Source of the DNA: Hyphomicrobiales bacterium
GTDB lineage: Bacteria > Pseudomonadota > Alphaproteobacteria > Rhizobiales > Rhizobiaceae
Direction of reading: 5' to 3'
DNA length: 62,401 nt
Assembly: GCA_011087605.1 (NCBI GenBank)
Contig: JAALLE010000012.1
Coordinates: 1-62,401 of the forward strand
In this document: one piece after another, positions 16,554 to 24,941 of the stretch
Numbering within the stretch: the stretch's first letter is position 1
Layout of the letters: the number at the start of each line of letters is the position of its first letter
Translations under genes and position numbers: made by a program
Notes under the pieces: generated by a model
Seen by the model: only the letters and a program-made list of their open reading frames with translations
Databases searched by the model: none
Told to the model about the DNA's origin: nothing

Positions 16554-17761
16554 GCTGGCTGACCATAATCGGCATTGGCGAAGATGGCGTTGATGGCCTG
16601 TCTGCCAATGCGCTGGAGGTGTTGGAACGAGCTGAAGTCATCATTGGAGGCCAGCGTCACCACGGACTATCCCCCAATATCACCGCGCAGCGGATCAACT
16701 GGCCGTCCCCGTTTGACGCGCTGATCGATGAAATCAAATCCTATCAGGGACGTCGGATTGTCATTCTGGTGACCGGTGACCCGCTTTGGTATTCCGTTGG
16801 TGCGCGTATTTTAAGGGCCATTCCGGCCGATGAGGTGACGTTTTTTCCGCAACTTTCAGCTTTCCAATGGGCCTCAGCCCGCATGGGCTGGAGCCTTGCA
16901 GACTGTGAAACGGTTACCGTGCATGGCCGCGCCGACAGTCAGATTCTGCCGCACATGGCGCCGGGCGTGCGCATGCTGGTGCTAACCCAAAATGCCGATA
17001 CGCCTGCAGCCCTTGCAAAAATGCTCTGCGATCGGGGATTTGGCGGCAGCCGGATGGTGGTTCTGGCCGCGCTGGGGGGAGATCGCGAAGAACGTTTTGA
17101 GGCAACCGCAGAGAACTGGAACCATGTGGTTCCGGACTTTCACACGATGGCGATTGAATGTATCGCTGGTGAAAATGCCCAATGGTACCCCCGAACCGGA
17201 GGGCTGCCAGATCAGGCATTTGTGTCTGACGGGCAGATCACCAAACAGGACATAAGAGCGGCAACACTGGCCAAACTGGCGCCCTATCCAGATGCGATAT
17301 TGTGGGACATTGGCGCGGGCTGCGGGTCGGCCAGCGTTGAATGGATGCGCGCAGCTCGGGGCGCAATTGCGGTTGCAGTGGAAGAAAAGCCCGAGCGGGT
17401 GAAGATGATCCGCGAAAATACCGTGCAATTGGGCGCAGAAAAAATGCGGGTGATTGAAGGAAACGCGCCCGCAGATCTGCAAGGATTGCCACAACCTGAT
17501 GCGGTGTTTATCGGCGGTGGCCTGTCGGGAGACGGCGTTTTTGAAGCTGCGTGGTCAGCCCTGCGGCCCGGTGGGCGCCTGGTCGCCAATGTTGTGACGC
17601 TGGAAGGTGAAAGCCGCCTGATCGACTTGCATGGAGAATATGGCGGCGAAATTGTCCGACTGTCCGTGCAAAAGGCAGAAAGTATTGGCCCGTATCGCGG
17701 TTGGCGGGCCGCCATGCCGGTGACCCAGTGGAGCATTATAAAACCCTGGGAGGGTGCATGA
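16550..17761 (+). CDS. cobL: Precorrin-6Y C5,15-methyltransferase (decarboxylating), CbiE-CbiT fusion
   Basis: A 403-residue two-domain enzyme. The N-terminal CbiE-like methyltransferase starts LTIIGIGEDGVDGLSANA and carries VTGDPLWYSVGARI near 75. The C-terminal CbiT-like Rossmann methyltransferase has LWDIGAGCGSASVEWMRAA near 249 (SAM-binding) and GGGLSGDGVFEAAWSALRPGG near 320. It methylates C-5 and C-15 and removes the C-12 acetate carboxyl. It overlaps cobH and cobI by ATGA junctions, so cobH-cobL-cobI form a coupled unit. The length is normal for fused CobL. Confidence 0.95.
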   Translation: MSWLTIIGIGEDGVDGLSANALEVLERAEVIIGGQRHHGLSPNITAQRINWPSPFDALIDEIKSYQGRRIVILVTGDPLWYSVGARILRAIPADEVTFFPQLSAFQWASARMGWSLADCETVTVHGRADSQILPHMAPGVRMLVLTQNADTPAALAKMLCDRGFGGSRMVVLAALGGDREERFEATAENWNHVVPDFHTMAIECIAGENAQWYPRTGGLPDQAFVSDGQITKQDIRAATLAKLAPYPDAILWDIGAGCGSASVEWMRAARGAIAVAVEEKPERVKMIRENTVQLGAEKMRVIEGNAPADLQGLPQPDAVFIGGGLSGDGVFEAAWSALRPGGRLVANVVTLEGESRLIDLHGEYGGEIVRLSVQKAESIGPYRGWRAAMPVTQWSIIKPWEGA

Positions 17762-18495
17762 TGGCTGGCACCCTCTATGGCATTGGTGTTGGACCGGGTG
17801 ACCCCGAATTGCTCACCTTGAAAGCCCACAGACTGCTGACAACGGCACCGGTGATCGCCTATCCGGCACCAGACAGCGGTGATAGCTTTGCCCGCTCCAT
17901 CGTGGCTGACTACATGTCACCCGATCAGACCGAAATTCCAATTATTGTGCCGATGCGGATTGAGCGGTTTCCGGCAAAAAGTGTTTATGATCAGGCGGCA
18001 ACAACCATCGCCTCGCATCTGGATTCAGGCGAAAACGTTGTTGTTCTTTGTGAAGGCGATCCATTTTTCTACGGCTCGTTTATGTATCTGTTTGAGCGGC
18101 TTGCGAGCGATTATCTCTGCGAAGTGGTCCCCGGCGTGTCATCGATGATGGCGTCGGCTGCGGCGTTCGGGAGACCGCTTGCGGCGCGTAATGATGTGCT
18201 GACCGTAATCCCATCGCCACTTGAAGATGGGCAAATACTGGAACATTTAAACAGCAGCGATGCGCTGTGTTTCATCAAGGTAGGGCGGCATCTGGAGCGG
18301 GTGCGTCAGCTGATCGACAAGGCGGGATTGCTGCCGCAAGCCGCCTATCTGGAGCGGGCAACTTTGCCCAACCAGAAAATAGCGCCGCTGGCAGATGTCA
18401 AAGAAGCCGCAGCGCCTTATTTCTCGATGATCCTGATCTACAAAGGCGCGGAAAACTGGATCTCGCAACTGCCATTGTCTGGAGCAGCAACATGA
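17758..18495 (+). CDS. cobI: Precorrin-2 C20-methyltransferase
   Basis: A 245-residue SAM-dependent uroporphyrin-type methyltransferase. LYGIGVGPGDPELLTLKAHRLL near residue 5 is the first conserved loop, VVLCEGDPFFYGSFMYLFERL near 95 the second, and VVPGVSSMMASAAAFGRPLA near 125 the third. It methylates C-20 to give precorrin-3A (or the cobalt form). The start ATG at 17758 lies in an ATGA overlap with cobL and has GGGAGGG upstream; the second ATG, three bases on, could also serve. The stop overlaps the next gene in the same way. Confidence 0.94.
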   Translation: MMAGTLYGIGVGPGDPELLTLKAHRLLTTAPVIAYPAPDSGDSFARSIVADYMSPDQTEIPIIVPMRIERFPAKSVYDQAATTIASHLDSGENVVVLCEGDPFFYGSFMYLFERLASDYLCEVVPGVSSMMASAAAFGRPLAARNDVLTVIPSPLEDGQILEHLNSSDALCFIKVGRHLERVRQLIDKAGLLPQAAYLERATLPNQKIAPLADVKEAAAPYFSMILIYKGAENWISQLPLSGAAT

Positions 18496-20318
18496 ATTCA
18501 CTTGCGGAAGGTCCGGCGATCGTCGTCCTGTCTTCGTCTTCAATGCCGGTTGCCGAGGAGATCAAATCTCTTTCGGGGGGCGAGATTCACGGATTGCGGG
18601 GGCGGGTTGAACGGGCAGATGTGCTGTTTGACGATGCCCAGCATCACCTGGGCAGCCTGTTTGCCCAAAAGCGCACACTAATTGGCATCATGGCCTCTGG
18701 GGCGATGGTTCGGCTGTTGGCACCCCACATCGGGGACAAGCGCACCGATCCGGCGGTATTGTCGGTGGCCGATGACGGATCCTCTGTTGTACCGCTGCTG
18801 GGCGGGCATCATGGCGGCAATCAGATGGCCCGGGTGCTGGCCGGGCATCTGGGTGGCTTTGCGGCCATTACCACCGCCGGAGATATCCGTTTTGGGGTAT
18901 CCCTGGACGAGCCGCCAAAGGGCTGGCGATTGCGCAATCCGGAAAATGCCAAGGCCGTGATGGCGGCACTGCTGGGTGGGGCGCATGTGCAACTGGGTGG
19001 TGATGATCTGGAACAGGCCAGCTGGTTGAAACAGTCGGACCTGCCGTTCAGCCCGACGGGAGACGTGCGGTTGACGGTCAGCGCAGAGCCAGTGGAGCCG
19101 CAAAAACTGGAATTGGTTTATTGTCGCCAAAATCTGGTTCTGGGCGTTGGCTGCGAGCGCGGTGCCGGATTTGATGAACTGCAGTCACTGCTAAGCGAAA
19201 TTGACATCGACCCCTGTGCCATAGCCTGTGTGGCGTCGATTGACCTGAAAGCCGATGAGGCAGCGATACATCAGCTGGCTGAACATCTTGGCGTTCCGGC
19301 CCGTTTTCTTTCCGCCGAGGTTCTGGAATTGGAGGCTGACCGGCTGCAAAATCCATCAGATGTGGTTTTTGCCGAAGTCGGTTGCCACGGCGTTGCCGAA
19401 GGGGCAGCGTTGGCACTTGTGGGAGCAGATGGCCACCTTTTGCGTGCCAAACTAAAATCCACCCGTGCAACCATGGCGATTGGTGTGGCAGCACAGACAT
19501 TGACGCTCGGGGACAAAGGCAGATCACGCGGCCATTTGTCGGTGGTCGGCATTGGACCGGGGTCGGAAGGCTGGCGGTCTCCGGAAGTTACCCAACTGGT
19601 TTCACAAGCAACTGATCTGGTGGGCTATTCGCTCTATCTTGATTTGCTGGGCGATTTGACCACCGGACGCGCCCGTCACGATTTTGATCTTGGCAAGGAA
19701 GAGGATCGGGTGCGCCATGCCATGGAATTGGCGGGTGAAGGTCGCAATGTGGCGCTGGTCTGTTCCGGTGATGCCGGTATTTATGCCATGGCGACGCTGG
19801 TTTATGAACTGCTGAAATCCGGCGGATTGAGCGATGCGGCGCAGCGCATTGCCATTCAGGTATCGCCGGGCATATCGGCGCTGCAGGCTGCGGCGGCTCG
19901 GGCCGGAGCGCCTTTGGGGCATGATTTCTGCACCATATCGCTGTCTGACCTGCTGACCCCCTGGGAATCCATCCAGATGCGGGTCAAAGCGGCTGCAGAG
20001 GGTGATTTTGTCATCGCCTTTTATAATCCGGTTTCGCGCCGTCGCCGGACCCAGCTGGCCTATGCCAAGGACGTTCTTTTGCAGCACCGGCCCGACGATA
20101 CGCCGGTCATTCTGGCGACCAATCTGGGACGTGAAGGCGAATTGATACGGATCGTGCCGCTGGCAGACCTGTTGATTGATGATGTCGACATGCTGACCGT
20201 GGTGATTGTCGGTTCGTCGCAAAGCCAGACGGTTTCCACCGGTGACGGTAAAACATGGGTATATACGCCGCGCGGCTATGCGGCGAAACAAGGTACAAAG
20301 ATTGGGAGTGCGGCATGA
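18492..20318 (+). CDS. CbiG-CobJ fusion: precorrin-5A hydrolase and C17-methyltransferase
   Basis: A 608-residue fusion. Residues 1-345 are a CbiG protein: SGAMVRLLAPHIGDKRTDPAV near 66, LLGGHHGGNQMARVLA near 100 and the C-terminal CobE/CbiG_C part with VLGVGCERGAGFDELQSLL near 217. Residues 347-608 are CobJ/CbiH: LSVVGIGPGSEGWRSPEV, SGDAGIYAMATLVYELL near 425, VSPGISALQAAAARAGAPLGHD near 460 and IAFYNPVSRRRRTQLAYA near 510. CobJ/CbiH drives ring contraction with C-17 methylation; CbiG opens the lactone and loses acetaldehyde in the anaerobic route. The fusion puts consecutive-step activities in one chain. The start and stop both lie in ATGA overlaps. Confidence 0.92.
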   Translation: MNSLAEGPAIVVLSSSSMPVAEEIKSLSGGEIHGLRGRVERADVLFDDAQHHLGSLFAQKRTLIGIMASGAMVRLLAPHIGDKRTDPAVLSVADDGSSVVPLLGGHHGGNQMARVLAGHLGGFAAITTAGDIRFGVSLDEPPKGWRLRNPENAKAVMAALLGGAHVQLGGDDLEQASWLKQSDLPFSPTGDVRLTVSAEPVEPQKLELVYCRQNLVLGVGCERGAGFDELQSLLSEIDIDPCAIACVASIDLKADEAAIHQLAEHLGVPARFLSAEVLELEADRLQNPSDVVFAEVGCHGVAEGAALALVGADGHLLRAKLKSTRATMAIGVAAQTLTLGDKGRSRGHLSVVGIGPGSEGWRSPEVTQLVSQATDLVGYSLYLDLLGDLTTGRARHDFDLGKEEDRVRHAMELAGEGRNVALVCSGDAGIYAMATLVYELLKSGGLSDAAQRIAIQVSPGISALQAAAARAGAPLGHDFCTISLSDLLTPWESIQMRVKAAAEGDFVIAFYNPVSRRRRTQLAYAKDVLLQHRPDDTPVILATNLGREGELIRIVPLADLLIDDVDMLTVVIVGSSQSQTVSTGDGKTWVYTPRGYAAKQGTKIGSAA

Positions 20319-21091
20319 CCGTATATTTTATTGGCGCGGGCCCCGGTGCGCCGGACCTGATAACAGTGCGCGGATTGCGGCTGATCGAATCCTGCCCCGT
20401 TTGTCTCTATGCAGGTTCCTTGGTGCCTGAAGAGATTGTAGAGGCCGCACCAGACGACGCATTGGTGATGGATACTGCCCCGATGCATCTGGATGCGATC
20501 ATTGAGCAAATCCGGATCGCCCATGAGGGAGGCAAGGACGTGGCGCGGGTTCATTCCGGCGACCCTTCCATCTATGGCGCTACTGCTGAACAGATGCGCC
20601 GCCTCGATGCCCTGGAAATTGACTATGAGATCATTCCCGGCGTTCCGGCATTTGCCGCAGCGGCTGCGAAAATGAAAACCGAACTGACGTTGCCGGAAAT
20701 TGCCCAGACAATCATCGTCACCCGCACCGGAATGAAAGCCTCCTCCATGCCGAAAGGCGAGCAGCTTGAAATTTTGGGGCAGTCCGGTGCGACGCTGGCG
20801 ATCCATCTGTCGATCCGCAACCTGGTCTATATCCGTGAGGCTCTGACCCCGTATTATGGCGAGGATTGCCCGGTGGTTATCGCCTACCGGTCCACCTGGC
20901 CGGACGAGTTATATATCAAAACCACGCTGGCGGAGATGAAGGATGCGGTACGCGCCGCCAAAATTACCCGCACGGCACTGGTGATGGTCGGACCGGTATT
21001 CGGCAATGCAGAGTTCCGCGACAGTGATCTGTACAACCCTGATTATGCGCACGTTTTGAGAAACCGCGGTAAAAAGAAAGTGGTTGCCTGA
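20315..21091 (+). CDS. cobM: Precorrin-4 C11-methyltransferase
   Basis: A 258-residue uroporphyrin-type methyltransferase. It opens with VYFIGAGPGAPDLITVRGLRL, then VARVHSGDPSIYGATAEQMRRL near 80, IIPGVPAFAAAAAKMKTELTLPE near 108 and IVTRTGMKASSMP near 140, which is distinctive of CobM/CbiF. It methylates C-11 of precorrin-4. The ATG overlaps the stop of the CbiG-CobJ fusion. It is the last plus-strand gene of this run; the stop is seven bases from the end of the convergent P450 gene, leaving no room for a terminator between them. Confidence 0.95.
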   Translation: MTVYFIGAGPGAPDLITVRGLRLIESCPVCLYAGSLVPEEIVEAAPDDALVMDTAPMHLDAIIEQIRIAHEGGKDVARVHSGDPSIYGATAEQMRRLDALEIDYEIIPGVPAFAAAAAKMKTELTLPEIAQTIIVTRTGMKASSMPKGEQLEILGQSGATLAIHLSIRNLVYIREALTPYYGEDCPVVIAYRSTWPDELYIKTTLAEMKDAVRAAKITRTALVMVGPVFGNAEFRDSDLYNPDYAHVLRNRGKKKVVA

Positions 21092-21097
21092 TTGGAT

Positions 21098-22258
21098 TCA
21101 GGAAAGAGTCACCGGTACTTTCATAGGTCCCCGAAAGGCCCATCCACCGAACGGCGCGTCACCGGCCAGTTGGATTTCGGGAAAGGCCTCAAACAGCATT
21201 GGTAGCGCAATTTCAGCAATCAGGCAGCGGGATGCGGCAGCACCTGCACAAAAGTGGGGGCCGGCTCCGAATGAAATCGCTTTTGAGGTGTCACGCGATA
21301 TCTCAAACGCCTCTGGCTGGTCAAAGATATCTTCGTCGCGATTGGCCGAGCCAAACATGAAGAACAGGCGTTGTTCTGCTTCGAGCGATACGCCATTCCA
21401 CTCATAATCTTGGGCGATGCGGCGCGGCGACATGCCAATGGGAGAAATCCAGCGGGCATATTCCTCAAAAGCATCAATCCAGGTGTTTCGGCCCGCCAGT
21501 ATATCCTGCAATTGATCGCGATGGGTGAGTAGCGCCCAGACACACCCGGCAATTGCATCGCGTGGCTCATTTTGGCCACCACTGATCGCCAGCTTGATAT
21601 TGGCGCGAATGCTGTCAATCGGCTGATCGGTCTGGACCAATACTCCCAGCAAGCTGTGATTTGGGTCGGTTTGCACTTTGGGCAGCATCGTATCGATGGC
21701 CCGGTCCACCAGTCCGGTTGCATCATGACAGCGTTTTTCGATTTCCGGATCGCCACCATAATTGCCAACACCGTCGATCATGCCTTGCGAGGCAGCGTCC
21801 ATTTCTTGCGCCGTCATGCAGGTGAGCCCTGTGATGTGCCGCAACGCGTGAGCAGAAACCGGCAGCGCAAAATCCTGAACGAGTTCGCAGGAATTGGTTT
21901 TGGATATATCGGCGATAACGGCCATCGCATCCTTGCGGAACTGGGCTTTCCAAACGTCGCGCACGGTCCGCGGTGACAGGGTCGGGAAGCATTGACGGCG
22001 TTCCAGCATGTGGGCATCGCCATCCTTACGCATCATGTTTTCGCCCATCAGCACCGTCATCAATCCGCCGGGCTGGTCGGAGGAGAAAACTGCAATATTC
22101 TTTTCGCAGGTGAAAATGTCGTCCCGCTTGACCATCAACGTGGCGTTGAGTTCCGGGACAAAGCATATGGGCGTTTTAGCGCGCATTTGCGCCAGAACGG
22201 GATAGGGATCCTGCCAGAACTTCTGGGGGTCAATCGAAATGATCGGTGGCGCGCTCAT
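21098..22258 (-). CDS. Cytochrome P450 embedded in the cobalamin operon
   Basis: A 386-residue soluble bacterial P450. The haem-binding loop FGAGPHFCAG holds the thiolate Cys at residue 337. The K-helix ExxR is in FEEYARWISP near 264, and PEAFEISRD gives the usual meander segment. The I-helix reads AISGGQNEPRDAIAG near 230, so the acid-Thr pair common in P450s is replaced by Asn-Glu followed by Pro. The ATG at 22258 overlaps the cobK stop by four bases (ATGA), so the order cbiD-cobK-P450 is translationally coupled. I see no redox partner beside it. A role in corrin synthesis is an inference; the missing C-20 hydroxylation is the obvious candidate. It could also be an unrelated passenger. Confidence 0.88.
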   Translation of the reverse strand: MSAPPIISIDPQKFWQDPYPVLAQMRAKTPICFVPELNATLMVKRDDIFTCEKNIAVFSSDQPGGLMTVLMGENMMRKDGDAHMLERRQCFPTLSPRTVRDVWKAQFRKDAMAVIADISKTNSCELVQDFALPVSAHALRHITGLTCMTAQEMDAASQGMIDGVGNYGGDPEIEKRCHDATGLVDRAIDTMLPKVQTDPNHSLLGVLVQTDQPIDSIRANIKLAISGGQNEPRDAIAGCVWALLTHRDQLQDILAGRNTWIDAFEEYARWISPIGMSPRRIAQDYEWNGVSLEAEQRLFFMFGSANRDEDIFDQPEAFEISRDTSKAISFGAGPHFCAGAAASRCLIAEIALPMLFEAFPEIQLAGDAPFGGWAFRGPMKVPVTLS

Positions 22259-22929
22259 TGGGGCATCTTGATGATGATCACCGGAATTGCCAACTCCCTG
22301 GCGGCAACAATCTTGGCGTAAGCGCCGGTTCCACCGGAATTGCGGCAAAGGATGTGGGATATGGCATGTTTTTTCAACAACTCCGCTTCCTGCTGCCAGT
22401 CGGGGGAAGGGAGGCCGCGAATGAGTTGATGGTCAGATAGGTTGAGCGGTGCGGAGGGCGCATCCACCATGCGCACCACGAAATGAACGTCGTTGCGTGT
22501 GCTGAATGCCGATAGATGCTGAGAGCCGAGAGCCAGCAAGACGCGGGCGTTGGCCGGGATTTGCTGCGCTGCTTGTTCCAGGTTTTGAACTTCCAGCCAG
22601 GTGTCTTCGGGTTCTGCCCGCCAAGGCTGACGGGTCTGTTTCTGCAATGGCAGGTTTGCAATTTTGCAGGCAATCTCGGCATTTTCGGAAATCCGGGTGG
22701 CGAAAGGATGCGTTGCATCGATAACCCGCGTAATGGTGTTATCTGCAATCCATTTGGCGAGCTTTTCAGCGCCGCCAAATCCACCAATCCGGGTTTTCCC
22801 TGCGACCGGCTTGGGTTCCCTTGTGCGCCCGGCGAGCGAGGTGGTGACCTCGTGTCCTTGCAGAACCAGAGTTTTTGCAAGTTCTGAAGCTTCCTTGGTG
22901 CCACCCAATATGAGGATTTTGTCAGACAC
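22255..22929 (-). CDS. cobK: Precorrin-6A reductase
   Basis: A 224-residue CobK/CbiJ reductase that reduces the macrocycle of precorrin-6A with NADPH. LILGGTKEASELAKTLV is the N-terminal nucleotide-binding turn, RVIDATHPFATRISENA lies near 66 and the C-terminal HILCRNSGGTGAYAKIVAARE near 188 carries the conserved NSGG pattern. The start is GTG at 22929, overlapping the cbiD stop by eight bases; the long upstream reading would run through cbiD and is rejected. The stop overlaps the P450 start. Confidence 0.93.
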   Translation of the reverse strand: MSDKILILGGTKEASELAKTLVLQGHEVTTSLAGRTREPKPVAGKTRIGGFGGAEKLAKWIADNTITRVIDATHPFATRISENAEIACKIANLPLQKQTRQPWRAEPEDTWLEVQNLEQAAQQIPANARVLLALGSQHLSAFSTRNDVHFVVRMVDAPSAPLNLSDHQLIRGLPSPDWQQEAELLKKHAISHILCRNSGGTGAYAKIVAARELAIPVIIIKMPQ

Positions 22930-24025
22930 GGGCGAGGATTTCTCCGCTGCGACTGACGACGATAATCTCCACATGCACCGGGGCGTCACGTAAAACGCCT
23001 TGTGCTGACTTTTGGGCAAGTCGGGCTACCTGAGCGGGCAGGTCAATGGGCAAATCCTGAGTCAATTCAAGAACTTCGGCGGCGGTGTTGGCATTATGAA
23101 TCTGGTTCTTCAGATTTTGATTCAAAGGCTCATCCGCAAGTGCTTCAATTTGCTCGGCCAACCATTGGAAATCCACCTGACTGCGGCCTGAATGAAGGTC
23201 CAGCGCCCCCTGGGCAAGTTTGGTCAATTTGGCAAATCCACCGGCAATCGTCAGGTTCGGCACCGGGTGTTTGCGCAGATATTTCAACAGGCCCCCGGCA
23301 AAATCGCCCATATCAAGCAAGGCGGTTTCCGGCAGTTGGTATAATTGTTGCGCAACATCCTCAGAGGTCGATCCGGTTGCGCCAATTACCCGCTGAAAAT
23401 CCGCCGCCCGGGCCACGTCAATACCCCGATGGATGGAGTGAATCCATGCCGAGCAGGAAAATGGATGGACGATGCCGGTGGTGCCGAGAATTGATATGCC
23501 TCCCACAATGCCAAGCCGGGGGTTCCATGTCTGTTTGGCAAGGTCTTCACCACCGGGAACGCTGATGGTGATTCTTAGATCAGGCGGCAGCATGTGCTCG
23601 GCACAGAGTTCGCCCACCACATCGCGCATCATCTGCCGGGGAATCGGATTGATGGCCGCCTCACCGGGTTTGATCGGCAGCCCTGCTTTGGTGACTTCGC
23701 CGACGCCGTCACCAGCCTCAAATACAACTCCCGATCCCTCCGGCAGGGGAACCACATGGGCAATTATTGTCGCGCCGTGGGTCACATCGGGATCATCACC
23801 GGCGTCTTTGACAATACCAGCAAATGCGCCGCCATTGTTGAGCGATTCAAAACAAAGCGCAAAACTCGGGGTTTCCCCCTTTGGCAGGGTGATCTCAACA
23901 GGGTCGGGGAATTCTCCGGTAATCAGGGCTGTCAGCGCGGCCTTGGTGGCAGCCGTTGCACAGGCACCGGTGGTCCAGCCACGGCGCAGTTCAGTATTTG
24001 GTTTTTGTTCGCGCGGGCTCTCCAT
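22922..24025 (-). CDS. cbiD: Cobalt-precorrin-5B C1-methyltransferase
   Basis: A 367-residue CbiD. The N-terminal LRRGWTTGACATAATKAAL signature begins at residue 13; VEITLPKGETPSFAL and KDAGDDPDVTHGATI follow near 43 and 76, and GGISILGTTGIVHPFS near 178 is also typical. In the anaerobic pathway it methylates C-1 after CbiG action. Aerobic producers usually use CobF, which I do not find here, so CbiD probably fills that step. It is the first gene of the minus-strand cbiD-cobK-P450 unit and is divergent from cobA, with 74 bases between the starts. Confidence 0.94.
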   Translation of the reverse strand: MESPREQKPNTELRRGWTTGACATAATKAALTALITGEFPDPVEITLPKGETPSFALCFESLNNGGAFAGIVKDAGDDPDVTHGATIIAHVVPLPEGSGVVFEAGDGVGEVTKAGLPIKPGEAAINPIPRQMMRDVVGELCAEHMLPPDLRITISVPGGEDLAKQTWNPRLGIVGGISILGTTGIVHPFSCSAWIHSIHRGIDVARAADFQRVIGATGSTSEDVAQQLYQLPETALLDMGDFAGGLLKYLRKHPVPNLTIAGGFAKLTKLAQGALDLHSGRSQVDFQWLAEQIEALADEPLNQNLKNQIHNANTAAEVLELTQDLPIDLPAQVARLAQKSAQGVLRDAPVHVEIIVVSRSGEILARV

Positions 24026-24099
24026 TATTGGCTTATAGGCGACATCAGCGAGACGTAAAAGCGCTGGTTTTCACACGCAGTTTGGCGCATATTTCCGAC

Positions 24100-24936
24100 A
24101 TGACATCAGCAATCAACAATTTGCCGAAATTTGAGCCGGGCTGGGTCTGGCTTGTCGGGGCCGGGCCGGGGGATCCGGGGCTGTTGACCCTGCATGCGGT
24201 CAACGCGCTTCAGTCTGCTGATGTGGTGATTTATGACGCACTGGTCAATCAACAGATATTGGAATTGGCAAAGCCGGATGCGCTGATGGAATATGCCGGA
24301 AAGCGCGGTGGAAAACCGTCCGCCAGCCAACGGGATATTTCGCTGCGACTGGTGGAACTTGCGCAGGCAGGTAAACGGGTTTGCCGGCTCAAGGGTGGTG
24401 ATCCCTTTGTTTTCGGACGCGGTGGAGAAGAGGCGCTGACGCTGGTGGAGCACGATGTGCCGTTTCGGATTATTCCGGGCATTTCAGCCGGAATTGGCGG
24501 GCTGGCCTATGCTGGCATTCCTGTCACTCACCGCGATACCAATCAAAATGTCACATTTCTGACCGGTCATGATGCCGGTGGGGTGATACCGGATGCAATT
24601 GACTGGCACAGCATTGCCAAGGGCTCACCGGTCATTGTCATGTATATGGCGATGAAGCACGTTCACACGATTGCCGGCAAATTGATGGACGCGGGTCGCA
24701 GCGGTGATGAACCAATTGCCTTTGTCTGCAACGCGACGACTGAAGATATGCAGGTACATGAAACGACCCTTGGAAATATTGGTGATCTGGAAGGCCTCGG
24801 CCTCGCGCCTCCGGCAATTGTCGTGCTCGGTGAAGTTGTACGGTTGCGGGCTGCACTTGACTGGTTAGGGGCGCTGGAAGGGCGGGTCCTGGAAAAGGAT
24901 CCCCTGGGAACCCGCCAGATTTCAAAGAGCGCCTGA
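24100..24936 (+). CDS. cobA: Uroporphyrinogen-III C-methyltransferase
   Basis: A 278-residue single-domain SUMT that adds methyl groups at C-2 and C-7 of uroporphyrinogen III to give precorrin-2. VWLVGAGPGDPGLLTLHA is near residue 17, VIYDALVNQQILEL near 43, CRLKGGDPFVFGRGGEE near 95 and IPGISAGIGGLAYAGIPVTHRD near 122. No CysG-type oxidase or ferrochelatase domain is attached. The ATG at 24100 gives MTSAINN; the reading upstream of it enters cbiD's divergent start region and is not needed. The short gap to cbiD holds an inverted repeat CAGCG/CGCTG (24047-24067) that may be an operator. Confidence 0.93.
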   Translation: MTSAINNLPKFEPGWVWLVGAGPGDPGLLTLHAVNALQSADVVIYDALVNQQILELAKPDALMEYAGKRGGKPSASQRDISLRLVELAQAGKRVCRLKGGDPFVFGRGGEEALTLVEHDVPFRIIPGISAGIGGLAYAGIPVTHRDTNQNVTFLTGHDAGGVIPDAIDWHSIAKGSPVIVMYMAMKHVHTIAGKLMDAGRSGDEPIAFVCNATTEDMQVHETTLGNIGDLEGLGLAPPAIVVLGEVVRLRAALDWLGALEGRVLEKDPLGTRQISKSA

Positions 24937-24941
24937 CGTTG

